The position numbers and the translations under genes were made by a program. A stretch of 64,000 bases of DNA from Thermus sp. LT1-2-5. GTDB lineage: Bacteria > Deinococcota > Deinococci > Deinococcales > Thermaceae. Positions 40,650 through 48,775 of the stretch are shown here, piece by piece. Every line of letters begins with the position of its first letter. Position 1 is the first letter of the stretch. The stretch spans positions 310,001 through 374,000 of the forward strand of contig NZ_BSRG01000001.1 in the NCBI RefSeq assembly GCF_040363165.1, given 5' to 3'. Under the pieces are notes generated by a model. The model was not told where the DNA came from and ran no database searches. It saw only the letters and a list, made by a program, of their open reading frames with translations.

Positions 40650-40671
40650 CTTTCACAAGGTTTTCATAGGG
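40650..40671 (+). promoter_or_regulatory. Second copy of the tandem 11-bp repeat motif
   Basis: CTTTCACAAGG (40650-40660) and TTTTCATAGGG (40661-40671) repeat the layout found at 37261 with nearly the same sequence. A good -10 box is not obvious between this and the ribosome-binding site near 40677-40682, so the start of transcription is uncertain. Likely the same regulator binds both. Confidence 0.45.
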
Positions 40672-40691
40672 ACCGAGGAGGGTGAATACAG

Positions 40692-43382
40692 ATGAAGGGG
40701 ATCAAAAGGCGGTGGAAAAGGAAATGGGAAGGCTTAGAAGGGGCGCTTGCCCTTTTCCTCGCCCTCCTCTCCTCCTTCGCCCTGGCCCTCACCCCGGCTG
40801 GCGCGGTGATCCGCAACCAGGCCCTAGCCCAAGTTGGGGAAGAGCGCTACCTCTCCAACGTCGTGGAAACGGTGGTAGAGGCCCTTTGCGTTCCCCTCCT
40901 CGGGCCTAACGGCACCCAAGCCGCCCCCGGCCTGGAAGCCCCCGGGAATCCGGGGGGTTACGCCTACCTCCCCTACCTCCTGAGCAACGGGGGTAACGCC
41001 CCCTTCACCTTCACCCTGGGGCACCTCCTGGGACCCCGGGACTTCGACCCGGAAGAGGTCCTCTTTTTCCAGGACTTGAACGGGGACGCTCTCCCCGATG
41101 GTGGCCCCATCCTCGAGGCTACCTTGGCCATGGGGGAAAGCCGCCGCCTGGTCCTGCGGGTGAAGCTCCCAGCCCAGGCCTCGGGAAGCCTCCTCCTCAC
41201 CCCCTTGGCCCGCTGCCCGGGTGGGGAGGAAGACCGGGAGAACTGGGCTCGGGTGCGGGCGGCGATGGGTCCCGCCTTGCAGGTGGAAAAGGCCATGACG
41301 CCCACCGCCCTCCCTGGTGAGGAGGTGGCGGTGCGCCTAAGGGTGCGGAACCTGGGGGATGCGGAGGCCCGCAACGTCACCTTAGAAGACCTTCCCCTCC
41401 CCTTCCCCTTCGTGCCCGGCTCCGCCAGCGCCCCTAAGGGCCAGATCGCCTACTATGACGGCGCCAGCTGGTCCCCCACGGAACCCCCTTCCGTGCAGGG
41501 GGTGCGCCTCAGCTTGGCGCGGCTTCTTCCCGGGGAGGAAGCCCTCCTCACCTTCCGCCTGCGGGTGCCGGAGGGCACACCCCCGGGGGAGGTGGAAAAC
41601 CGAGCGGTGGCCCGGGGCGATGGGGGCCCGGCGGAGGGCAGGGCCGTGACCCGGGTCCTTCTCCTCCACCGCCACCACCTGGGGCCCCAGGGCAACCCCC
41701 GGGCCCTTCCCGGCGGGGAGGGCTCTGCCGATGACCGCCAGGCGGGAAGGGCCCTGGCCGGGCAACCCTTCTGCTTCCTCCACACCCTGGAAAACGCCGG
41801 AACCGCCCCGGACAGCTACGCCCTGCGGGTGGAGGGGGTGCCCCAGGGCGTGAGCGCCTGGCTGGAAAACCCGGACGGCACGCCCCTACCGCTTTCCTTG
41901 GCCCTCGAGGCGGGCGCCCGCAAGGACTTCCGGGTCTGCTACCTAGCCCAAGAGGCGGCGAGCTTCACCGCCCGGGTGGTGGCCCGCTCCCAGGCCACGG
42001 GGGCGGAAAACGCCACCTGGAACAGCCTGGAGGTGGCCCCCAAAGGGACCCTCACCCTCCTCAAGGAGGCGGACCCCGCCCCCGGCACCACCCTGCGGCC
42101 TGGGCAGGAGGTGACCTACACCTTACGGGTGCAAAACGCCTTCGCCCCCCTTTCCCAGGGGGTGGTGGAGGACGCCTTGAGCCCCCATTTGGAGTTCTTG
42201 GAGGCTTCCCACGGGGGCGCCTACGATCCCGCGGGCCACAAGGTGGTGTGGCGCCTTCACCCCCTGCCCCTTGGGGAAACCCTCCTCACCCTGCGGGTGC
42301 GGGTACGGGCGGAGGCCCCGGACGATGCCCTGGTGGAAAACGCCTTCCTCCTCCGGGCCAAGGAGGTGCCGAACCCCGTGGCCTCCAACCCGGTGCGCCA
42401 CCCCGTCTTCGGCGTGAACCTCCTCCTGCGAAAGGAGGTGGGCCCGAAGGAAGCCCGCATCGGCGACCTCCTCACCTACCGCCTCATCCTGGAAAACCCC
42501 TCCACCGCCCCCCTCACCGTGCGCCTGGTGGACACCCCACCCCCTGGCACCCGCTACGAGCCCGGCACCGCCCTCTTGGGGTGCGGGGAGAAGAGGCCCC
42601 AAGAGCCCGAGATCCTGGAAGGAAGGCTGGTGTGGGATGGGCTTTCCCTGCCCGGCGGGGGCCGGGTCTGCCTGGAGTACCGCCTCCGGGTTCTGCCCGG
42701 GGCCCCAGAGGAGCTGGTGAACATCGCCGAAGCCCTGGGGGTGAGCGGCCAGGGGGCGGTGACGGCAAGCGGTAAGGCCCAGGCCCTGGCCAAGCTGGGC
42801 CTTGGGCCCTTCGCCCTGGGCGGGGTGCTCCTGGGCCGGGTGTTCCTGGACCTGGACGATAACGGGGTCTATAGCCCAGGGGATATCCCCCTTCCCGGGG
42901 CCAGGGTCCTCTTGGCCAACGGCCTTCAGGCCCTCACCGACGCGGCGGGGCGCTACGCCTTCCGCCACCTGGCGGGGCTTCACCAGGTGATGCTGGATCC
43001 CGCCTCCGCCCCCTTCCCGCCCCGCCCCATGCCGGAAAACCTGGAGGAGGGGTATCGCAAGCGGGCCCTGGTCCAGGGGGCCACGGTGGTGGACTTCCCC
43101 CTCTGCCCCCCCAAGGGCTTCGTGGGGGTGGAGCGCTCCACCACCTTGCGCATGGGTCCCCTGGTGGTGGAAAAGCGTCTTCTTCGCCTCGGGGAAAAGC
43201 GGATGGTGGAGCTCCGCCTAAGGAGCGCCGAGTCTCTGCCCGAGTTCACCCTCACCGACCCTCTGCCCGAGGGAGGAGTCAAGACCTTCTCCTATCCCGA
43301 GTTCGCGGGGGAGGAAACCCTGGTCTACGAGGTGGAGGAAGCCCGCCTCACCGACCCCGAGGTGCGCTGGAGGTACCCATGA
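40692..43382 (+). CDS. Exported DUF11/SdrD-B-like surface protein (896 aa)
   Basis: Signal peptide of unusual length: a basic n-region of ~15 residues (MKGIKRRWKRKW), hydrophobic core to ~33. The module LTPAGAVIRNQALAQ...SNVVETVV parallels the 922-residue protein. DUF11 repeats begin near residues 195 (EEVAVRLRVRNLGDAEARNVTLEDL), 328, 451 (GQEVTYTLRVQNAF) and 576 (GDLLTYRLILENPSTAPLTVRLVDTPPPGTRY). A B-type Cna/SdrD-like domain at ~710-775 (GRVFLDLDDNGVYSPGDIPLPGARVLL...DAAGRYAF) is followed by a C-terminal domain. First gene of a three-gene operon; ATGA overlap with the beta-barrel protein gene. Biological role unknown. Confidence 0.83.
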   Translation: MKGIKRRWKRKWEGLEGALALFLALLSSFALALTPAGAVIRNQALAQVGEERYLSNVVETVVEALCVPLLGPNGTQAAPGLEAPGNPGGYAYLPYLLSNGGNAPFTFTLGHLLGPRDFDPEEVLFFQDLNGDALPDGGPILEATLAMGESRRLVLRVKLPAQASGSLLLTPLARCPGGEEDRENWARVRAAMGPALQVEKAMTPTALPGEEVAVRLRVRNLGDAEARNVTLEDLPLPFPFVPGSASAPKGQIAYYDGASWSPTEPPSVQGVRLSLARLLPGEEALLTFRLRVPEGTPPGEVENRAVARGDGGPAEGRAVTRVLLLHRHHLGPQGNPRALPGGEGSADDRQAGRALAGQPFCFLHTLENAGTAPDSYALRVEGVPQGVSAWLENPDGTPLPLSLALEAGARKDFRVCYLAQEAASFTARVVARSQATGAENATWNSLEVAPKGTLTLLKEADPAPGTTLRPGQEVTYTLRVQNAFAPLSQGVVEDALSPHLEFLEASHGGAYDPAGHKVVWRLHPLPLGETLLTLRVRVRAEAPDDALVENAFLLRAKEVPNPVASNPVRHPVFGVNLLLRKEVGPKEARIGDLLTYRLILENPSTAPLTVRLVDTPPPGTRYEPGTALLGCGEKRPQEPEILEGRLVWDGLSLPGGGRVCLEYRLRVLPGAPEELVNIAEALGVSGQGAVTASGKAQALAKLGLGPFALGGVLLGRVFLDLDDNGVYSPGDIPLPGARVLLANGLQALTDAAGRYAFRHLAGLHQVMLDPASAPFPPRPMPENLEEGYRKRALVQGATVVDFPLCPPKGFVGVERSTTLRMGPLVVEKRLLRLGEKRMVELRLRSAESLPEFTLTDPLPEGGVKTFSYPEFAGEETLVYEVEEARLTDPEVRWRYP

Positions 43383-46300
43383 GGCGCTTGCTTTGGAGCT
43401 TGCTGCTGACCCTTTCCTGGACCCTGGCCCAAGGCGTGGAGCTCAGAACCACCCTGTTAGGAAGCGGCCTAGAATGGGAGCTAGACCAATTCCAGACCTG
43501 GCTCCTCCCCAAGGGGGAGGAGGGGCGGATCGTCCTCTACTCCCCCGGCTTTGACCCCGAGGACTACCGGAGCGCCCTAAAGGGCAAGCCGGAACTAGGG
43601 GATGAACGCTACGATAGGGGCCAAGGGGAGCTTCGGGCGATCTACGAGCTCTACCAGGGGGAAACCCTCCTGCGCCAGGCGGTCTTCGGGGTGGAGCCTC
43701 ACCGGGAGGTGGAGCTCTTCCGGGGCAAGGTGCAAAAGGGGGAGGTCTACCGCCTGGTGGCCCGGTTCGAGGGCCTCGGGAAAAACAGCTTTCTCCTGCG
43801 GGCGGAAGGGTTCTCCTTGGAGCTCGACCCCAGGATGCAGGTGGTGGATGTGAGGACCCAGGGCCCGGGCCTCACCCTGCGGCAATTGCCCGGGGAGCGC
43901 AGGCAGTTCGTGGAATTCCTCGCCCTGGAGGCCCCTAAGGAACTCCTTCCTCTCCCTGTGCGCTTCTACGACGAGGACGGCCCGGAGGAGCTCCTCTCCC
44001 GGGTCCTTCTCCCCGACGGGCGCTTGGAAGAGCGCCCGGTTTCCGGGGACAGGGCCTGGGCCGAGTACACCGTGCGTTTCCCCGGCGTCACCCGCTTCTT
44101 CGTCGCCCAGCCCCCCACCGCCAAGCAGTACTCCAACACCCTCGCCTTCCAGGTGAAGGCTTGCCTGGTCCTGGCCGAAGGCCGCTTCCGGGCGGTGCCC
44201 CCGGGGCCTAAGGAGGTGCGGGTGGTGGACGGGGCGGGGAACCCCCTAGACCTCAAGCCCACCCTCACCGAGGAGGGCCTCGCCCTCCTGGAGCTTCCCC
44301 AGGGCTACCGCCTCCAGGAGGTGCGGGAGGAAGGCGCGGTGGTGGTGGAGGGAAACCGGGCCCGCTTCGGTTGCCCTGGGGGAAAGGTGACCTTTGTGGT
44401 GGAGGTGCCCGAGGCCAGGCTAAAGGTCCGGGTTCTCCTGGACCTGCCAGGGGACAGGCCCGGCGAAGGAACCCTCCTCCTCGCAGGGGAGGCCCGGCGG
44501 GTGGCGGGAGAAGCTCGCTTCACCCTGAGGCCCGGCACCTACCCCCTCACCTTCCAGGCGGAAGGGGCCACGGTGGAGGGCCCTAAAGAGGTGGCCCTCC
44601 TGCCCGGAGAGGAGAAGGAGGTGGTCTTCCGGGTGCGGCCCCAGGTGGCCCTGACCCTCACCCCCGCAACCCAGCGCCACCCGGAGGGGCAGGAGGCCCA
44701 ACTTGTCCTCCGGGCCACCACCCCTTACCCCGGCCTCATCCCGGCGGAGCTTGCCCTGGAGCTTCCCCCCGAGCTAGAACCCCTCTCCCCCACCCGCCTC
44801 ACCGGGCCCCTGTCCCGGGAAAGGCCCCTGGAACTGGCCCTGGGGCTCAAGGGTCCTGCGGGAAGCTACCAGATTAGGGGCAAGCTCCTTCCCTTTGGCC
44901 TCGAGAGCTCGGCCCAGGTGGTCTTCTTCCGCCCCGCCACCTTCACCCTCGCCAAGGAAGCCCTCACCCCCAGGGCGGCCAAGGGGGAGGAGGCCCGCTT
45001 CCGCCTCACCGTGGTCAACCAGGGGGACGAACCGGGTTGGGTGCGCCTCCGGGACCTGGGAGGGGTGGGCCTCGAGGGCCCCGGCCTGGACCAGGAGGTG
45101 TACCTGGAGCCCCGCCAGGGGAAGAGCTACGAGGTGGCCTTCCGGGTGGTGGGGGAGGGCGTCTTGGTGAACCGGGCGGAGCTCCTCCGGGGCGAGGAGG
45201 TCCTGGCCCGGGCGGAGGCGGGGGTGGAGGTTCTCCTGCCCAAGCCCGCCCTCAGCCGCGAGCTCCCCTTCCGCCGCTACCTGCCGGGGGAGGAGGTGGC
45301 GCACCGCCTGGTGGTGGAAAACCGGGGAGAGGCCCCCTTGCGCTACACCTTGGAGGACACCTGCCCTGACTTCCTGGAGCCCGCTGGGGCCCGGTTTGAG
45401 GGCACCTTGGCCCCGGGGGAGCGGCGGGTGCACACCTACCAGGCCCGGGTCCGCTTCGGGGAGGAGCGGGAAGGGGTGTGCCAGGCCACCCTGCGCCACG
45501 AGGGCGGAAGCCTGCAGGCGGAAGCTTCCTTGGCCCGGGTCCTCCTTCGGCTCAGCAAGGAAGCTTTGAAGCCAAGGGTCCTCGAGGGCAGCGAGGCGGT
45601 CTTCCTCCTCCGGGTGGAGAACCCGGCGGACCACCCCGTGCGCCTCCGCCTCCTGGACACGCCTCCCAAGGGGCTTGCCATGGAGGGCCTGGACTGGGAG
45701 GGGGAGCTTGGGCCCGGGGAGGTGAGGACCTTCACCCTCAAGGCGGAGGGCGTCCCCCCCGGGGCCCACGTGAACCGGGCCAGCGCCTTCATCGGGGAAA
45801 CCCCCGCCGCCTTCCCCGCTGAAGCGAGCGTGGTAGGGCTTCCCCTCCTCGTTCCAGAGCGGCTTTCCGAGGTGCGCCTCCCCTTCCGGGTGGAGGGGGA
45901 AGGGGAAGGGCTCCTCCTAGCCTTCCCCGTGCCCGAAGGGGCGGAGTATGTCCCCGGTAGCGCCAGGCTCCTGGAGGGGGATAAGGCCCTCCCCTTGGAG
46001 GACCCCCTCACGGACGGGAAGGCCCTCTACTGGCGGCTTCCCCTGCTAAAGGAGGGGGAGGTGCGCTTCACCCTGCGCCACGAGCGGGCCCTGCCCCCCC
46101 TGGCCGAGCCCGGCCTCACCCTCGTGGCCGGGGGGCGAGAGGTGTTCCTGCAGGGCAAGGTGACCCTGGAGGACTACCGCAAGGCCAAGCCCCTCCAAGC
46201 GGAGCGGCGGGGCGTGATCCGCGAACCAAAGGATGGCGAGGTCTTCCGCGACCGGGAGGCCATCCGGGTGGTGCTGGAAGCCCCCTTGGGCCCCCTCACC

Positions 46301-48775
46301 CTCAAGGTGAACGGCAACCCCGTGGGCCAAGACCGCCTGGGCAAGGCGGAGCTGGACGAGGGCCGGGGCTGGCAACGCCTGGAGTACTACGGGGTGCCCC
46401 TGGCCGTGGGCCGGAACCTCCTGGAGGTGGAAGGGGTGGCCCAGGACCGCCTCGAGGTCTTCCGCGCCGGCAACCCCACCCGCCTCCGCCTCTCCCTCCT
46501 GGAGGCCAGGGCGGATGGGCGCACCCCCATCCGGGTCCTGGTGGAGGCCCTGGACGAAAACGGCATCCCCACGGGCTTCGGCCCCGTCACCCTCGAGGCG
46601 GACCTGGAACCGCTTAACCCCGACGCTTTCTTGGACATCTCGGGCTACCAAGTCCTCCTCAAGGACGGCCGTGCGGAGGTCCTCCTCAGGCCCCTCCTCG
46701 CCCCCAGGGAGTTCGGGGTCCGGGCCCGCTTCAACGAGCTCCAGACCCAGGCCAAGTTCTTCGCCGGGGAGCGCAAGGAAAGCCTCTGGCTCGCCCAGGG
46801 GAGCGTGGGGGTGGCCCTGGGGCGGAGCGTGGCCGGGCTTCGCTTGGAGGAAGCGAGGCTTTTCGGCCTGGCCCGGGCCTACGCCGAGGGCCCCTTCCTG
46901 GCAGGCCAGGGCCAGCTCGCCTTGGACACCGCCGGGGGCCTCTCCGCTAAGCTCTCCCAGGACCGCTTCCCCATCACCGGGGCCGCCACCGAGGCCAAGC
47001 GCCCCCTCACCTCCGACGACCCCATCGCCTTCCGGTACGACCAGGAAGCCTTCTCCCTAAGCTACGAGCGGGCGCCTTTGGGGGCCGGCCTCCCCGAGGC
47101 CACCGCCCTCCGCCTCAGCACCCGGGGCGAGGCGCGGCTCGAGGCCTTCCTCGGCCTCCTGCCCCGGGACCAGGTTCAGGAGGTGATCGTCCCAGATGGC
47201 ACCGCCTTCTACCGCCTTTCCCGGAGGCCCAAGCCGGGAAGCCTCACCCTCACCCTGGTGGAAGGGGCCCGGGAAACCCCCCTGGTGGCCGGGAAGGACT
47301 ACGTGGCGGACGAGCTCGGCAATCTCCAGCTTTCCCGTCCCCTCTTCCCCTCCACGCCTGATCTGGCCCCAGTGTACCTCCTCGCCCGCTACGCCCCGGA
47401 GGAAGCCCCCCGGGACCTCTTGGCCTACGGCCTCGGGGCGGTGTACGAGAAGGACGGGTTCCGCTTTGGGCTTTCGGGGGCATACCTGGGGGACTGGCGC
47501 CTTGGGGCGGAGCTGGGCTACGAGGGGGCGGGAAACCGCCTCTCCCTCAGGGGCAGCTACGCCCAGGGCCGCTTTGGCCTGGCCTTCGGGGCGGAGGCCC
47601 GGCTCGGGGCCTTCCGCCTGCGGGGGGACCTGCGGGCGGAGGACCTGCGCCAAGGGGTGGCGGCCCTTCAGGGCCAGGCCCGCCTGGCTTACGAGGAAGG
47701 CCCCCTGGGGGTGGCCCTGGAGCACGCCACCCCAGCCCAAACCGCCCTCCTCCTGGAGTACCGGCCCAAGCCCTTCACCCTAGGGGCGGGTCTTGGGTAC
47801 CTCTGGGGCGAAGGGGCCTGGGCCCTCCTGGGGCGGGCGGGGTACGAGGAGGGGCGGGCGAGGCTCCTCCTCACCCACGCCCAGCCCTTCAGCGTGGGGC
47901 GGGCCGTGACCCGGCTGGACGCCGCCTGGCCCCTGGACCCTAACCTCAGCCTGGAGGGGGGCCTAAGCTACGCCTGGGGCGAGGGGGTAAGCGGGGTCTT
48001 GGGCCTGCGGCAACGGCTTGGGGACGCCAACCTGGCCTTGGCCTATGAGCTTCCCACCGCAAGCGGGGAAGGGAACCGGGCCCGCTTCGGGGTGGAAGCC
48101 CCCTTCCCCCTCACGGAAAGGCTTAGCCTGAACCTCTCCGCCGGCCTCGAGCGCCGCTTTGCCACGGGCGAGACCCTCACCGCCTTCGGCCTCGCCGCCC
48201 GCTACAAGGCGGAGGCCCTGAGCGCCACCTTGGGGGTAGAAACCTCCTCGGGCCAGGAAACCAAGCTGGTCCTGCGGGGCGGGGCGGCGGGGAGCCTGGA
48301 CGAGGAGAACACCCTCTCCGCCGACTTCGCCTACCAGATCCTCCCTCAGGCTAGGGCCCGCTTCACCCTGGCCTACGCCCTTTTCGCCTCGCAGGTGAAC
48401 CTCCTCACCTACCACCGCCTCACTTGGGAGGCGGAGCCCGTGCTGGAAGGCGAGGCTCTCCTCGCCTACCCCCAGCCCGGCTTCCAGCTCCGCCCCGGCT
48501 TGGCCTACCGGGTCAAGCCCCAAGACCCCACCGCCAACACCTACCAGCTTGGCCTCGGGGCTAACCTTTACCTCACGGAGCGCTTTGGGGTAGGCGGGGC
48601 GGCCTACTACCTCTTCCAACCCGGCACGGGAAGCGGCAGGTTGGTCTACAGCGTGGAAGGAAGCTTCCGGGCCTTGGAGGGCTTGTGGCTCAACCTAGGC
48701 TACGGCTTCGGGGAAAGCCTCCTTCAGCCCGAGGGTCTCTACCTGCGCCTGGACTTCTTTGGAGGTAGCCGATGA
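43379..48775 (+). CDS. Giant outer-membrane protein with DUF11 repeats, Ig-like domains and C-terminal beta-barrel (1798 aa)
   Basis: Signal peptide (MRRLLWSLLLTLSWTLAQG). Residues ~20-500 form several beta-rich domains. DUF11-like repeats start near 520, 622 and 720. A domain at ~945-1030 (PKDGEVFRDREAIRV...LKVNGNPV...YYGVPLAVGRNLLEVEG) resembles a glucodextranase or Big-type Ig fold, and ~1034-1130 (PIRVLVEALDENGIPTGFGPVTLEA) an invasin-like Big_1 domain. From ~1135 to the end, alternating strands such as LSLRGSYAQGRFGLAFGAEARLG, ending LYLRLDFF, indicate a beta-barrel of roughly 650 residues with one inserted domain (~1264-1337). I read it as an outer-membrane anchor or export pore that displays a long ectodomain. 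Coupled by ATGA on both sides. No described system matched. Confidence 0.82.
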   Translation: MRRLLWSLLLTLSWTLAQGVELRTTLLGSGLEWELDQFQTWLLPKGEEGRIVLYSPGFDPEDYRSALKGKPELGDERYDRGQGELRAIYELYQGETLLRQAVFGVEPHREVELFRGKVQKGEVYRLVARFEGLGKNSFLLRAEGFSLELDPRMQVVDVRTQGPGLTLRQLPGERRQFVEFLALEAPKELLPLPVRFYDEDGPEELLSRVLLPDGRLEERPVSGDRAWAEYTVRFPGVTRFFVAQPPTAKQYSNTLAFQVKACLVLAEGRFRAVPPGPKEVRVVDGAGNPLDLKPTLTEEGLALLELPQGYRLQEVREEGAVVVEGNRARFGCPGGKVTFVVEVPEARLKVRVLLDLPGDRPGEGTLLLAGEARRVAGEARFTLRPGTYPLTFQAEGATVEGPKEVALLPGEEKEVVFRVRPQVALTLTPATQRHPEGQEAQLVLRATTPYPGLIPAELALELPPELEPLSPTRLTGPLSRERPLELALGLKGPAGSYQIRGKLLPFGLESSAQVVFFRPATFTLAKEALTPRAAKGEEARFRLTVVNQGDEPGWVRLRDLGGVGLEGPGLDQEVYLEPRQGKSYEVAFRVVGEGVLVNRAELLRGEEVLARAEAGVEVLLPKPALSRELPFRRYLPGEEVAHRLVVENRGEAPLRYTLEDTCPDFLEPAGARFEGTLAPGERRVHTYQARVRFGEEREGVCQATLRHEGGSLQAEASLARVLLRLSKEALKPRVLEGSEAVFLLRVENPADHPVRLRLLDTPPKGLAMEGLDWEGELGPGEVRTFTLKAEGVPPGAHVNRASAFIGETPAAFPAEASVVGLPLLVPERLSEVRLPFRVEGEGEGLLLAFPVPEGAEYVPGSARLLEGDKALPLEDPLTDGKALYWRLPLLKEGEVRFTLRHERALPPLAEPGLTLVAGGREVFLQGKVTLEDYRKAKPLQAERRGVIREPKDGEVFRDREAIRVVLEAPLGPLTLKVNGNPVGQDRLGKAELDEGRGWQRLEYYGVPLAVGRNLLEVEGVAQDRLEVFRAGNPTRLRLSLLEARADGRTPIRVLVEALDENGIPTGFGPVTLEADLEPLNPDAFLDISGYQVLLKDGRAEVLLRPLLAPREFGVRARFNELQTQAKFFAGERKESLWLAQGSVGVALGRSVAGLRLEEARLFGLARAYAEGPFLAGQGQLALDTAGGLSAKLSQDRFPITGAATEAKRPLTSDDPIAFRYDQEAFSLSYERAPLGAGLPEATALRLSTRGEARLEAFLGLLPRDQVQEVIVPDGTAFYRLSRRPKPGSLTLTLVEGARETPLVAGKDYVADELGNLQLSRPLFPSTPDLAPVYLLARYAPEEAPRDLLAYGLGAVYEKDGFRFGLSGAYLGDWRLGAELGYEGAGNRLSLRGSYAQGRFGLAFGAEARLGAFRLRGDLRAEDLRQGVAALQGQARLAYEEGPLGVALEHATPAQTALLLEYRPKPFTLGAGLGYLWGEGAWALLGRAGYEEGRARLLLTHAQPFSVGRAVTRLDAAWPLDPNLSLEGGLSYAWGEGVSGVLGLRQRLGDANLALAYELPTASGEGNRARFGVEAPFPLTERLSLNLSAGLERRFATGETLTAFGLAARYKAEALSATLGVETSSGQETKLVLRGGAAGSLDEENTLSADFAYQILPQARARFTLAYALFASQVNLLTYHRLTWEAEPVLEGEALLAYPQPGFQLRPGLAYRVKPQDPTANTYQLGLGANLYLTERFGVGGAAYYLFQPGTGSGRLVYSVEGSFRALEGLWLNLGYGFGESLLQPEGLYLRLDFFGGSR

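Noticed and set aside
40684-40689. GAATAC as -10 box with TTTTCA as -35, 17 nt apart
   Set aside because: It ends 2 nt before the ATG and downstream of a good ribosome-binding site, so it cannot serve this start as a leadered promoter.
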